NCBI GenBank assembly: GCA_012064415.1
Contig: SSNU01000021.1
Location: forward strand, 169,057-233,056
DNA: 64,000 nucleotides
Direction of reading: 5' to 3'
From: Gyrodactylus bullatarudis
Lineage: Eukaryota > Platyhelminthes > Monogenea > Gyrodactylidea > Gyrodactylidae
Shown: piece by piece, positions 37,901 through 50,026 of the stretch
Layout of the letters: the number at the start of each line of letters is the position of its first letter
How positions within the stretch are numbered: position 1 is the first letter of the stretch
The notes under the pieces: generated by a model
The model's input: the letters and a program-made list of their open reading frames with translations, nothing else
Told to the model about the DNA's origin: nothing
The model's database searches: none
Position numbers and translations under genes: made by a program

Positions 37901-38334
37901 CGCTCACATTCAATTTCAACTTGATAATCAGATATCATCTCTTTGTTCTTGTCATTGAAAAAGGAGGAAGTTTGAAATTTACTCTTGAATGCAGCATAAT
38001 GGAGCGGGGTCTTCTCTTCATAATTCATCATGTTGATGTCTTGGGAATAAAATAAACAAGAAAAGTAGTTACCAACATTCAATTCTTCAACAAGGTATTT
38101 TATAACGTTCAACTTGTTCATGTAAGCAGCATGGTGTATAGGCATTTTATCATTCTCATCGCCACTACTCATGTAGTCCTCGATATGTCGAGTCTTACTT
38201 AAAAGTATGCGAAGGTCATCGACATTTCCATCACGACAATGCTTGACAATTTGCTTAGATATTTCTTCTTCTTTTTGCTCAGGTTCTTCAACTTCATTAT
38301 CTAAGTGTTGATGTTTGAAAAATGATTTTAACAT
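22950..38334 (-). CDS. TRPA1-like: TRPA-B: ankyrin-repeat TRPA cation channel (19 exons, one frame problem)
   Basis: Exons: 38334-38073, 38039-37908, 37867-37832, 36280-36006, 34864-34739, 34679-34430, 33731-33415, 33347-33151, 32586-32325, 31750-31593, 31556-31435, 30095-29988, 29947-29840, 28990-28806, 26410-26296, 26259-26125, 25020-24745, 23429-23097, 23039-22950, about 1,160 aa. An acidic N terminus (EVEEPEQKEEE) precedes ankyrin repeats (MPIHHAAYMNK, TPLHYAA, SPLHLAAKNG), then the linker, TM1 (HPLVKTLISYKWK..), TM2-5, pore filter MAIGEVNYSA and TM6 with TNLITGLAFNDI, ending in a short charged helix. Exon lengths 317, 158, 122, 135 and 276 match TRPA-A. At the junction 29988/29947 neither visible donor gives the phase the next exon needs, although that exon (KVYDNHVLKV) is clearly homologous to TRPA-C. 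Either a one-base error, an unusual splice site or a damaged gene. Long introns are filled with foldback repeats. Confidence 0.85.
23775..23950. repeat. Dispersed repeat, second copy at 47870-48060
   Basis: About 170 bp around gcctgctcgatatctctcat, agaagatatctggcttta and ggctttcaaaaaggaattcag. The same order and spacing occur at 47.9-48.05 kb in a TRPA-C intron, with a weak partial match at about 35085-35170. No terminal repeat seen. Confidence 0.7.
24440..24640. repeat. MITE-like repeat, related to 61398-61617
   Basis: Shares the segment ctatctaaatgtatagaaatcacttg and the end tttcaatagaaatattttta with the element at 61.4-61.6 kb. The central part is inverted relative to the right end between the two copies. 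Confidence 0.6.
26521..27245. repeat. Foldback element with ~285-bp inverted arms
   Basis: Starts agctagttaatatgaagatg and ends with its inverted complement near 27243. The arms match over most of ~285 bp around a ~140-bp centre. It lies in the long TRPA-B intron between TM1 and TM2 exons. A transcript would fold into a long hairpin. Confidence 0.85.
27248..27416 (-). mobile_element. Foldback element with hammerhead ribozyme core
   Basis: Inverted arms (27248-27298 and 27365-27416, around cacacctaaaagtt / aacttttaggtgtg and a gaatctaacttg / aagttaggttc outer part) flank a hammerhead core at 27322-27364. The same arm family flanks the core at 60.6 kb. Confidence 0.7.
27322..27364 (-). ncRNA. 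Hammerhead ribozyme-like motif, copy 1
   Basis: Minus strand: stem I strand GGUGUA, then CUGACGA, stem II GUCC/GGAC with loop UAAUAA, then GAAAC, then CUC and UACAUC, which pairs six bases with the first strand. All core residues of CUGANGA and GAAA are present. The triplet before the cleavage point is CUC rather than GUC, which weakens stem III, so activity is doubtful. Confidence 0.75.
27418..28495. repeat. Nested foldback elements in a TRPA-B intron
   Basis: Left end ttgatatgaagttgggaatc, right end inverted near 28490. Inside lies another inverted pair (27835-27980 and 28290-28440, around ttgaaagatttcttggtaac). This looks like one foldback inserted into another. Confidence 0.75.
30285..30966. 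repeat. Foldback element, TRPA-B intron
   Basis: Starts ctatgaagttgggaatctat and ends with its inverted form at 30945-30966. Same family as 27.4 and 55.4 kb. Confidence 0.8.
31918..32175. repeat. Short MITE-like element, TRPA-B intron
   Basis: Termini aactagttgacatgatgat and the inverted tcttcatgtcaattagct bound about 250 bp. Inner ends also pair (tttacaaaaaactcaa / ttgagtttttttgtaaa). Confidence 0.7.
35492..35615 (+). mobile_element. Penelope-like GIY-YIG remnant
   Basis: The plus-strand reading EEHEASISNFSIVYKN....DVWMKEKFSIN matches the end of the GIY-YIG domain fragment at 17.4-17.5 kb. The first half of the domain is missing. It sits in the TRPA-B intron 34865-36005. Confidence 0.75.
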
Positions 38335-38605
38335 TGTAGTATTCAAAATTTGAATTTTAGCTTTATCAACTAGGTATAAACGTTGAAAGGTTTTTTGAGG
38401 TGAGAGATTTGTTTAAATTTTAAATTAAAACTTTTTTAATAAAAAAAATAATAATCTACTCGTAAGTAAATACAAAAAGAATTTCTGATTATTAAAAAAA
38501 TCAAATATTTGATTCAACAAAACAATATTTTTAAATTTATTTTTTTTGTAGTTTGAATCAATTTCACGCCAAATTTTAAAATTAAACCAGGTGCAATATT
38601 TTTTT
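38335..38605. promoter_or_regulatory. Divergent promoter region of TRPA-B and TRPA-C
   Basis: Only 271 bp separate the two start codons, which face away from each other. The interval is very AT-rich with long A/T runs and no repeat. Both promoters and 5' UTRs must fit here, so co-regulation of the two channels is likely. No specific site identified. Confidence 0.6.
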
Positions 38606-41600
38606 ATGGACGAAGTTAAGAAGTTCAAAAAAATTAACAAGTTGGATCTTCACTTTACATTGCTCAAGGTAAGTTATGTTTTAATTTCAACTTTCTATCA
38701 TTAGTATGCGAAGGAAGAAAGTATTAAACAGGTTAAAGAACTATTCGAGTATCATCCACAATGCAAAGATCTTTTGTATACATTGGATGGTCAAGGCTTA
38801 AATGTTCTCCATCATGTTACTCGTCAAAACAGACTGGATATGATCAAATATTTCATTGAGGTCCACAAAATGAGTAAGTTTTCTTTTCTGAGATTCATCA
38901 TCAAATTAGATGTAAACTGTTTGACATCGCAACGACTGACACCGTTGCATTTTGCCGCACGTGCATTAAATGATACAAACCTGAAAATAGAAGGTTATGA
39001 TTATGATGAGTTAGAAATAAATCAGAGACAATTGAATAAAGAAAAGTCTTCAACCCAGAACAAATTTGCCAGCAAATTACAAGGTCTTTTTAATAATATG
39101 GTCTATGATCAGGTTACTGAAAATGATCAAGAAGTACAAGACGGAAGTACTCCAGAAACGGATAACTCAAATGTTGATATTTTACCAATGAAAGAAGTTC
39201 GAATAGCATTAGCCAATAAGAATCACGTCTTCAATGAGGTTGTTGAATATTTAATAAAGGCAGGAGCTTCGATGAATTCAGAAGATTCCAAAGGATGGTC
39301 TCCTATCCATTATGCTGTCGACAAAAGGAATCATAGTGCCCTTCTTGAGCTGATTAGAAATCCAAATACCAATATTGATGTAAATTACTTTTAGATCTAT
39401 AATTTTTATATAGGACATTGACAAGAATGGAAATACTGCTCTTCATAAAGCCGCAGCTTACGATTATCCTGAAATAGTTCGAATTTTGGTTTACATTTCA
39501 AATAAAATTTGCTACAACTTTGATGATGAATCACCGGTAAGGAAAATTAATTTATTTCAAATTTAGCTTACTTTAGCGATTAAAGAAGACTCGGTTTCGT
39601 CAGTAAAAATACTCTTAAAACTGGATGAGTATAGGGATTTTGTTAAAAAGGGCCGTACACCAGGTCATCAGCCGAAATTTCCCATAATAACTGCTTCCCT
39701 GTATGGAAGAGAAGAAATATTCGAATATCTTTGCAATAATTTTAATCCTGACCTCAAGGTTGTTGATGACGCGGGGAGGAATATATTCCACGCAGCTGTT
39801 AAATCAGGTAAACTATTTTTCAAAAGTTTTACAAATGTACTGGGCATAAGATCAACTTGTGAATTATCTGCAAAATAATCATAGTTTTGAGCCAAGAAGT
39901 TCTTCAGGGAGCAGTTCGGCAAAAATTGACTATAACGTTCTTCACTCACTACCTGACTTTGGACTGACAAACTGTTTTTACCAGGGTAATCTAATGGTTT
40001 TTATTCTAATCTTTATTTTGATTTTCCTTCAAATCACCAAAGCTATTATAATCTTAATTTTTAAAGAAATACTACATGCTTTTCTTATTCAAAAGATTGA
40101 TAAATACAAGTCAGAAGACAGCATAGTCAGATAGCAAGCGAACAACGTTATAGTCTGTTTATTGAGCCAAGATAAAGCATTACTCTGCCAAACGATTTTT
40201 TTTAAAACTTCCTTAATTAATTAGATAGACTTTTTAAAATTTTTCATAACTTTAGGAAACTATGGTTTCATTCAATATTTGAACGAAAAGAATCTCATCG
40301 AAAATATACCAGATAAAGAGGGCTTTTATCCAATTCATACCGCTGCAAAGTATTCGCCAAATCTATTGTTGTCATTGATAAATATCCTCCCAAAAGGGGA
40401 AATTAACCGAAGAACATGGCAAGGACAGACAGCCTTACATTTTGCAATTGAAAAGAATTTATATAGTCATTTAAACGTAATCGACAAAGAGTTGAGGGAA
40501 GAGAATGTTACAGATCACAAATTTAACAGCCTCTTGTCTGTAGCAGCAAAATACAATGCCACTGATTGTATGGAAGTGATTTGTCATTTTTACTCAAAAT
40601 TCATTTCAGATCCTGTTTGAAAATGAGAAAAATAAGAAATTAGTGAACATCGGTAATATCGACAGGGACACACCTTTTCATCTTGCTGTTAAGAATGGTC
40701 ATTATTCATTTGTTGAGGTCTAGTTATTTCATTTAATTTTATTCATATAGTCTCTTTTGAAATTGGATATTGTCAACCTAAGAATCAAAAATGAATACGG
40801 TCAGACTGCTCTGCATATTGCTGCTGAAAAGGGCTATTTCACGTGAGAAAATTTCGATTATCTAAATCTTGAATTTTGAGCTAAAATTTTGAAAGTAATA
40901 GGGTGGTCAAAAGAAGTTTGAAGAATTAGACAAGAAAGCCTAATGTAAACTTTTGCAGGTCTGAGGTTTGAGAGATTTTGAATCATCGAAATTTCATTGA
41001 TTTTCAGGTAGGGAAAATTTTCAAGAAACTCAATTATCAGGTGAAGCATTTGAACAGATCTAGTCTATTTGATTTTCTTCTCATACCTTGAATCTAGAAA
41101 AACTCTTTTGATTATTCTATCACTTTAAAATCAATAAACATTTTCAGCTTAAACTTTTTACAAATGGTTAAAGTAGGTAACATGTTTTGGATTCTTTAAA
41201 ATCTATAAAAAATCATAGATTCCCAATCAGTACAATTTCTGGCGTTGAAAAAATGCCAATAAATATCAAAAATCTTTAAATAAACTTTTATAGAATAAGT
41301 CTAGAAATTACGATTGCTTAATCGAAAAAAGTACTCTAGCTGGATAGTTTATTTGGTAAAGCATCTGAAGAAAATAGCAAATCGATCGTCTGATTTAATA
41401 TTTGTTCAATTTCAGTATAATGGAATTGATTCTAAAAAAGGATCCAGCTGTAGATGACATTGATGATCTGGAGGAGACAGCTCTCCACAAGGCTTGCTTT
41501 AATGGTCGCTATGAATGTGTCGACTTGTTGATTAAATACAAAGCAAACCTTTCAAGGATTAACTATCGAAATTACACACCCCTATCTTCAGCAGCCAGAA

Positions 41601-44600
41601 ACGGACATTTGAATATAATCGAACTTTTAATCAAGGCTGGTGCAGAGATCAACACTCGCAAGAGAGGAATAGTAAGACCTAGTTACTCACTTTTTATAGT
41701 TACCTGCACTCCATGCCGCTTGTAAAAATGGTAGAGATGCCACAGTTGAGTATCTGTTGGAAAAGGGAGCTGATCCCTCGATTAGAGTATTCACTAATGA
41801 TATCACTATTAAAGAAGGATCGAATGCCCTCGACATTGCTATAGAATCAGATCAACCGTGAGTTCAGACATTTTAGATTCCCGATAAATAACTTTAATAG
41901 GAAATCATAAGAACCGTATAATTTGTTATATTTACTGTACTCTTTCGAGACCATTCAAATATGTATAAAATCCGAGAACCCATATTCGTAGGAAATCATA
42001 CTTGAAGCTAATTGCCATGAAAATGAGAATTTACCATTTTTACAAAAAACTCAATATTTTCGAAATTCAAAAAATAGCGTAATTATAGCCGGATTTTTTA
42101 TTGCAACAACTCATGGACTCATCCCATCATTAAAATTATTTAGTTTTTCCAGTAAATTCTCAACTTCATGTCAACTAGCTAGTTTTGCTTGCAAAACTGT
42201 TGTTTGAAGACCCAATGAAAATTTTCTTAAGATGGATTAATTCAATCTTTCTGATGACGTGGGAAAATTATTTTAACAATACAGTATTGGGAAAAATTAA
42301 TGCTTTACATCCTCTGGTTTCGAGAATATTAACTAACTTAGCAATAATTCTTGTTTAAAGGATCTAAAAATAATTTAATGACCACTTTTCTGAAAGAAGA
42401 ACTAATAATCTTACAAATGAACTATGATTTATCAAGCTACAACATTTTATTGTGAAGTTATGACAATTTACAGATGACTCGTTTTTGAAAAAAAATGTAA
42501 ATGTTCAAGAAAATATCACCAACGTTTAGAAAGAAGTCTACTTTCTCAATTTCTTGAATATCAAAACATGTTGATGAAATAAATTTTTGGAATTCTTTAA
42601 TGGTTAATCAAGCTTACAAGTGAATTAGAATCTCAAATTAAGAGTTGGTTCTAGGCTAGAACTTTTAGCACAGAGTCATCTCTTTACATGAATTTGTTTT
42701 AAAAAGTACACGTTTAATCAAACGCCCTCAAGATTTGAAAATGGGTGGTTTTCAAGTAAGGGTGTAAAATTTGAATCTTGTAGAGAGAACTTACCTTTAT
42801 GTTTCAGTTCTTGTGCATCAATTTTGATTTGGACCAAGAATCAAGTACCGAGCCTGCTTCGTAATCGCTTTCGTGATAAAAATGGAAATTATACCTCTAC
42901 CTTGAGGGAACTAATTAAATTCATGCCAAACTTGGCGGCCGAAGTCTTTGACTGGTCAATCACAACCAACGACAAATCAATTGATAACAAAGAGTTTTCT
43001 ATCACTTATGATTTTGAGCTCTTGGATGATAGCTTCGGCTGTTGGAATGTCAATACGAATGATGAAAAGAATAATAATAATATAACAAAGGTTCGTTTAA
43101 GATTAATAAAAATTTCTTTTGAGTAAACCCTACTAATTTCCACTTAGGAAAAAGTTAGATGTTCACTGTGTTACTGTTAATCTTGAGACTATCAGATAAA
43201 CTTTGATAAACTTGTTACCAGGTTTCAGCTACTATTCAGCTATAAAATATAGCTTGCTGATCTTGATACTGGGTAATCAGATTGGCTGACCGAATTAATT
43301 TTTTCTAAAATAATACACTTCAATCCTTCACTTTGTTTAACGTTTGTGTAGAGTCCGGAATTGAGACTTCTTATACAGTGCACTGCAAAAACTCATGGAT
43401 TCCAGAGAATAAGATGTATCAAGTGTAGAAATTCAGCCAATCGTATTAATTTTCTGTAAGGATTTTAACTGAATAGTTGGTTAAATTTGTTATCAAGTTT
43501 CAGGAATAATAAGTTAGTGATCTTAATATAAATTACTTCTCATCATCAGTTATGGTTTCAATGTAAGAAAAGATGTAACCGAGTAACAAGATTAACCAAA
43601 ATTCGGTTAAACTTCCCAGGATTCATATTACTAGTAACAAGATTCCCGGGATTCTTGAGACTATCAGATAATCTTGAAACCGACTAAAAAGTTTAACTGG
43701 CTTTCAACGGCGAATTTCTCTAAACCTCTATGGCCAAATTCGATTTATCCATCTAATATTGACCTTAAATATCAGTACTAAAGTGTTTGATTTTAAGTTT
43801 TCACCAACCTTTTTATGAATTGAACTTCCCATGTAAAATTCATCAAAGTTCAATTGAATTCTGGGGAATAATCGAACTATATATAAATTTTTATTTTTGA
43901 GAGAATTAATCAATTGAAAACCTTTTTAGGAAGAAATAAGTGATGATTACATTAAAGTCTATGACAATGATGGAAAAGTCTTGGATCGATTTGACCTGTA
44001 TGATACAAATCGAAAGCAAGTCTTTAGTAACCATCCGCTCAACTGTGTTGCTGATAGCAATGATGAAAATCTTCTAAATCATCCACTTGTGGAAGCCCTG
44101 CTAGTTCAAAAATGGAAAGGATTCGGTTTCGCCTTTTATTACATTAACTTGTGGACTTTTATGACGTTAATGATTCTCTTTAACGTCTACATGTTGCTTA
44201 ACATCCCCCCGCATATAATACTAGAGAAATACAAGTAACTTCAACTTAGAATATTTATGATTAATCTTATTTACAGTACAACGGAAGAAGCCTGTAATGA
44301 TTCAGTCAATGAGTTAAATGTAAAAGCTCTATACTACTTCAAGATATTCATCCTCTTTATGAGCTCTGTGAATTTACTCAAAGAGGTAACTCATCGCATT
44401 CTTAGATAAATCATATAGCTTTATCAAATTATACGAAGAAGGCTTGATTATCTCCTTGAATGGGACAATTACTTTGAGTTGTTCACCTATATTTCAGCAA
44501 TATTGGTTGTGTTGAAATTCAACGATTGCCAAACTGAAACTGGTCTCAGACTTGTAAGTAAACTTGGTTCATGTTTTTTTCCCACTACATAGCGTTGGCA

Positions 44601-47600
44601 ATGGCAATTAGGATCACTAGCAACACTCTGCTTTTGGCTTACACTCTGTATATTCCTACAAAAGTTACCGACTCTTGGTCTATATGTTATCATGTTCCTT
44701 AAGGTTACAAAGACTTTTATCGTGTTGCTCATGGTATTTCTCCTGTTAGTAATGACATATGCGTTTCCCTATTATACCCTATTCACAAATCATCCATCTT
44801 TTACAACGCCTCTTTATTCAATTATGAAGACAATTATCATGACGACAGGAGAGATTGATTATCAAGGAGTGAGTCTTTTCAATATAACTTTTTGTGACAT
44901 GATTAAATGAATATTTCAGCTGCAAAAGATTTCAAATACAGTAGTCCTATCGTAATAAGTCATTACTATTATTATTTTTTACTGTTCAAATCTGTAGTGG
45001 ATCTTGTAGGTTTATTTCAAAAGGAACCTGTTGAAGTTCGCTTATGAATCATTCTAAATGAAAATGAAATTTGGAAAAATTTTCTTTTTTAATTTGACTC
45101 TAGTTACAGACCCCTTTTTTAACCGATGACGATTCCTGTACAACCACAAATCAGAAAAAAATGCTATTTTTAATGAGCCTAAAATCTCGAAATTTGAGCG
45201 TTGTTTTCTACTTTATAGTTACATATCCCAGAAAAACTTTAGGAGGGGTAGACAGAATAGGGATAACTTTTTGACAGTATTGTAATTAAGGAGGTACTCT
45301 ACTGGAGGTATTTTTTAATAATTATTTTGATCATCATTATTTTTGATCATAATACTTTGTAGTAGTTATGGAAATAAATATTATTATTATTACTGGAGTC
45401 AACAATGGAAGAGCAGAAAAATTTGCAATGTAATGGTATATAATCAGAGCCCAGGATTAAGTCTGAAGAGACCCGGCGAAATAAAACGTTTATCACTTAT
45501 TATTCGTTCGTTCTCCTATCTTCCTTATGAGTGTTGACTCCAGTATTAATAATATACTTGATGAGGTTCGACAACATTATCGTTCCAAATATAATTATAA
45601 CGGCAAATACTTTTATACTTTAGCTTATTTAAAATTGTTCACTTTAATTTGATAGATATTTTACAATGAAACCTATGAAGTTTACTATCCAATTCCATCA
45701 TATATCATATTCTTCAGTTTCATTATACTCATGAACATAATCCTAATGAATTTAACTGTTGGTCTGGCCATTGATGATATTGGTGCAATCATGAGTCAAG
45801 CAAAGCTGAATTATGAAATTCTAAAGGTAAGATTTAAAAAATTTTTATTATTCAGCTTCTCATGAATTCAAAGCACATCGGAGAAGATTTTTTTGTTTGA
45901 TAGTTTTCCTATATTTTAAATTTTTATCTACAATAAAATAATCAATTCCATAAAATAAAAATAGTACAGTTTCTTTTGTTAAATATAAAATGAATAACTT
46001 GATAGGTACCTGCATTGCATTGCCTTGAACAATTACAAGTATCTGGATGCTTTAAATATTAATAGATTAATAAATCTTTTATCGATTCAATTACACTAAA
46101 CTTCCTAAATAATTGTATGTGAGTTAAGGGAATCAACTGAAAGTAATTCAACAGTCTTCTCTCAAGTAAGGTCTCTGAATATTACAATTTTTTCCAAATA
46201 GGAGCAACTTTGAGGAGACCTTTCTTCCTTATTTCAAGTCGAAATTTGATAAATCATGAAATAAATATTCTTACTTTTTTTACAACGTTTACCACCGATC
46301 ATTTTTTCAGAGATTTATATTCAATATTGCTTATTTTACGTCTGAAGTTGTTAAATTTAGTATCATACAGAATAGTAGAGGTAAAAATTATGCAACTCTT
46401 CAGATTTCCATCGAAATAACTCTAATCTGACCTATATTGTAGTTTTTTCTCAAGTTTGAGGAATTCGATAGTCTTTTTTATCCACTTTAATAAAGGGTCT
46501 TTATTTTACATAAAGAGTAATGTCTGTCTTAAACACTCTGTTTAGCTATAGCTCTCCTCCACACTAGAGGACCCACTTTTTTTCTTTTCATTATTCAAAC
46601 GTTTGTGTTCATCAATATCATATGGGTCATATGTACATATTATGTATGTTTATTTGAGGGTAAAGATTATAAAAATAATTATTTTACTACAGACCCCACT
46701 TCCTACTTCTTATTGTTTCGATAAAGTAGTTATTTCTAAATTCTAACTTTAATACTACTGACAAGTGAAAATGCATATAAAATTATTATTGTTTATTATT
46801 TTATTTGAAATAGCTTATTTTTATTAACTAAATATTATCATCTGAACATGTTCCGATGAAAGGTTCGTTCGAAACTCTGTTATCAAATTTCTTGTTTTAC
46901 TAAATATCCTCTCACTCGGTGAAGAAGCTAGTTGACTCAATATATAGATCGGAGAATTTGGAAGCTGGTTATAGAATTTCATGCTAATTTATTTACATCA
47001 TATTAGTTTTGTTTATAGGAGATTTATTTGATCCATAACGAATCTGAAATAATCATAGGAATGGATTTATTTTTAATCTAATTTTTATACTTAATTTAAC
47101 CAAGTTACAGTTTCGACTTTTTCTAATTTTTATTCTTAACAAATTACATCAGAATTAAATTTAGCTGAAAAAAATCAATCTTTAACCATCTAAGCTGGAT
47201 TAACTTCATGATTTTCTACTTTAGCTCATATATAATCCAGAATATGCAGATTTAATCCTTGAGCAATTTTAATAATAAACATGAGCCTAGTATTTTGTAC
47301 TAATGAAAAGTACATTTTCTTAATCTGATTGTAATTCTTATTTTGAATTAATTTGAGATTTTCTTGTGAACTTTTAACCTTGAGCAAAAATCTTGAATTT
47401 TGAAAGAGAAAGATCAAAATCTTTTTCTTAAAATCAGACGAGAAAATCTAATAGGATTTTAAGAATTTCAGATCGTGAATTTCCTAATTTTCAAGTTCCA
47501 TTAAAGATCAAGAGACTGGTAAAAAAGAAGAAAAATTTAGTAAAAAATTTTATAGGAAACAAATCATCAGAATGATCAGTTAGATGATCCAATGCTTCAA

Positions 47601-49496
47601 AATCTAAAAATATTCATGTCATTTTGAGATCAATTTCTTTAAACTAATCAATTTTGACTCAAAAATTAAATTTTCTTAAGATTACCTGATTTAAATGTAA
47701 CGATAGTTATAATTATCTGTAAGTTGATTGAATGATTCAAACCAGTAAAACCAAAGTACTGTATAAACTTAAACCTTCAAGTCCCATTGTTCCGCTAGAG
47801 GAAAACAATACTTTCTTGAGCGATAACTCAAACATAAAGGCTCTAGAAAAAAATTAAATACTTTTTTATCTCGAAACAATAGTCGTAGATTTCAAATATA
47901 CAATCACCTGCTCGATATCTCTTATGGTTTAGAAGATATCTAGCTTTAGAGCCAGAAAATGCCAATTTTAACCTCTATCATCTTTGAAATGATAAGTCGG
48001 CTTTCAAAAAGGAATTCAGATTCGGAATAAGCGTAATTAATTTGTAAAGGTAACTAATTTTCTAATTTGTGTGATGAAAAAAATTAATTTGTGACATAAA
48101 GGGTATCTTGTTATCTTGCAGGATAGCGACCAGGGATAACCCGACTCGATTGTTTCTATTTTTTAACAACCATGTATTTTATCTGAAACTTTTGCTCAAT
48201 TTTCATTCTAACGGAAATCTTCTAAAATAATATTTAAAAATAAAGAACTTTGGCTTATTTTATTATCATACCATTAAACCTCATGTAAATGAGCTTATCA
48301 AAATACCAAGATATTCTATATTTTTTATTATGAAGTACGAACTTGAACTCTTGTTGTGTTTTTCTTTTGTTTTCCACAATTTTGACTAAGTTACAACTCT
48401 ACCGAATTTAGAGTGAGATATCATACTTGTAAGAATTTTTGGTTTACCTAAAATAAAGTACCACCGTAATGGAGTCTTCTTAAGATACTTTTCTTAAATT
48501 TTTTCCAATTTCTTGGTAACAGCATTCGGCATCTCTAATGTCTTCTATTGGATATTCCAATTAGTTCTCCTTCGAATAAACCAAAAGTACGTGGAAGATT
48601 TCTCAAAAACTTATTCGATGGACTATTGGGCTATAAAAATTATGAAATTATTACCCTACTCTTACTTTCTTTGTCAATATTAACACTTCTCATAATTTTA
48701 TTACATAAGTCAAATTTCTGCAAACTCTGAATGAATAGATTCAGTGTTTTTTATTTTCCATTGATTTGCTTCAAATGAATCAACTTTCTCTATTAAGCAA
48801 TTATTTTTAGTATGATTCTAATTAGAAGCCCACGACATATATACTATATATAGCGTAGATTAGAAATATCTGTAGCAGTTTGTTTCAAGTTCTTAGGGAA
48901 TGGTCATATGGGAAATCATAGGTTCGAATAGACCTTAAACCATGATCCCCCACTTTTAAGAATTGGAATGAATCTGATTGGTTGCCTCAAATAGGGTTAC
49001 TAGGCCCAATTTTTCGCTGAACCTGGAACGAACTGCTACCGAAATATCTTTTTTATTAGAGTTTTAAATTAAAATCTAAATTGAATTATAATCTTTAATT
49101 CGATAGATAAAAATGTGCCTCGAGACAGAGAGTTCTATGCCATTGAAAGTGATCAAGTATTTTCACATCAAATCCATAAAAACCTTTCCAAATCGACCAA
49201 AAGGTATTTTGCAATTGATCCTGAATCTTTTATTCAGATATGATTTACCTGATTTTAGATCAGCCCGAGTGAGTATGATAAAACCAGTTAGAGTTTTAAA
49301 TTATTACTTTACTTAAATTACTTCTTTTTAGTGGACAGTACGCAATACAGATGGCTTTGAAAGTAAACTAAAGTCAGTAATCAAGGACATTAAATCAATC
49401 AAGTTACATTTGAAAGACATTGAGAGTTTCTCTCAACTTTCCCTGAGTCAAGCTGAAGATTTGAATTACAATTCGACTTTAAGAACTCTCGAATAA
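38606..49496 (+). CDS. TRPA1-like: TRPA-C: ankyrin-repeat TRPA cation channel (complete, 18 exons)
   Basis: Exons: 38606-38668, 38705-38873, 38910-39379, 39414-39536, 39567-39807, 40256-40575, 40610-40717, 40751-40842, 41416-41671, 41700-41857, 42808-43090, 43930-44234, 44277-44385, 44419-44553, 44593-44868, 45656-45826, 49107-49268, 49332-49496. They join in frame to 1,201 aa with no stop. Ankyrin repeats span ~22-670 (LNVLHHVTRQN, TPLHFAARA, SPIHYAVDKRN, TALHFAIEKN, TALHKACFNG). After the linker come TM1 (~835, after HPLVEALLVQKWKG), TM2, TM3, TM4-5, filter MTTGEIDYQG near 1030, TM6 with MNLTVGLAIDDI, a CLETE.. segment shared with TRPA-A (CLETEQ), and a helical tail. Introns are either 28-42 nt (ten of them) or 63 nt and more; the shortest is 41672-41699. 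In the linker the FDWC of TRPA-A is FDWS. Best-preserved member of the cluster. Confidence 0.93.
40855..41230. repeat. Degenerate foldback-family element, TRPA-C intron
   Basis: Internal strings of the family at 55.4 kb (ttgagctaaaattttgaaagt, atcgaaatttcattgattttcag) and an end reading aatcatagattcccaa. The rest is eroded. It explains most of the 573-nt intron 40843-41415. Confidence 0.6.
42003..42185. repeat. Short MITE-like element, TRPA-C intron
   Basis: Begins tgaagctaattgccatgaa and ends inverted as cttcatgtcaactagct; about 180 bp. Same terminal motif as 11.5 and 31.9 kb. The rest of intron 41858-42807 shows nothing else. Confidence 0.7.
45373..45556. repeat. MITE with 14-bp inverted ends, TRPA-C intron
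   Basis: tactggagtcaaca near 45390 and its complement tgttgactccagta near 45533-45546, flanked by TTATTA-rich sequence. A second end of the same family is at 58249-58280. Confidence 0.65.
45827..49106 (+). other. 3.3-kb TRPA-C intron
   Basis: Phase-0 intron between the TM6 exon and the penultimate exon. It holds the dispersed repeat at 47870-48060 and otherwise AT-rich DNA. An open frame at 48539-48730 encodes a hydrophobic segment but has no ATG. No nested gene is convincing. Confidence 0.6.
47870..48060. repeat. Dispersed repeat, second copy of 23775-23950
   Basis: Carries cacctgctcgatatctctta, agaagatatctagcttta and ggctttcaaaaaggaattcag in the same order as the copy in TRPA-B, about 85% alike by eye. 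Confidence 0.7.
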
Positions 49497-50026
49497 ACTC
49501 AATCAGAATTACTTTTTTCTACAGATACATGTTAATATCTTGATTTCAATTTTTTCTGGAATGGTTTCTACGCATTATTAACCATAAAAAGTTATCATTA
49601 ACAAAATAACTGGCAGTTAAGGGTCAAGTTTCAGAAGAACCTCTCGTCAAGGAGTTCTTGACTAAACCAAAAATTATATCAATCGTGATAAGTCTACTAA
49701 GAAGCAGAACAAGTATTTTTTTAAAGTGTATTTTCCTGAGTCGAAAAGCTTAGAGAATATTTGATTGTAATGTAATTTATAAGACTAAAATTATCAGAAT
49801 TTCACTTAGGACCGTATTCATTTTTCGTCTTAATTTCGGTATCTCACACATCAGAACTGCTACTACACAACTGTAAATGGGATTCTCGTTCAGGAATTAA
49901 AACTATTGTTATAAGAATTACTTAACAGAAATATGATTAGAATGTATATTGAAAATAAAAAAATCAATCTTCTATCTGGTCATATTTTAAAGGTTATGTT
50001 GTGATAATATTAATCTTCTTAAAAAG
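49497..50026. other. Intergenic region between TRPA-C and the RING gene
   Basis: Tail-to-tail 530 bp. It must contain both 3' UTRs; several AATAAA-like strings occur (for example near 49955). No gene or repeat seen. Confidence 0.5.

Noticed and set aside
48539..48730. Hydrophobic open frame in a TRPA-C intron
   Set aside because: No ATG, no paralog, and its possible acceptor does not match the phase of the preceding TRPA-C exon.
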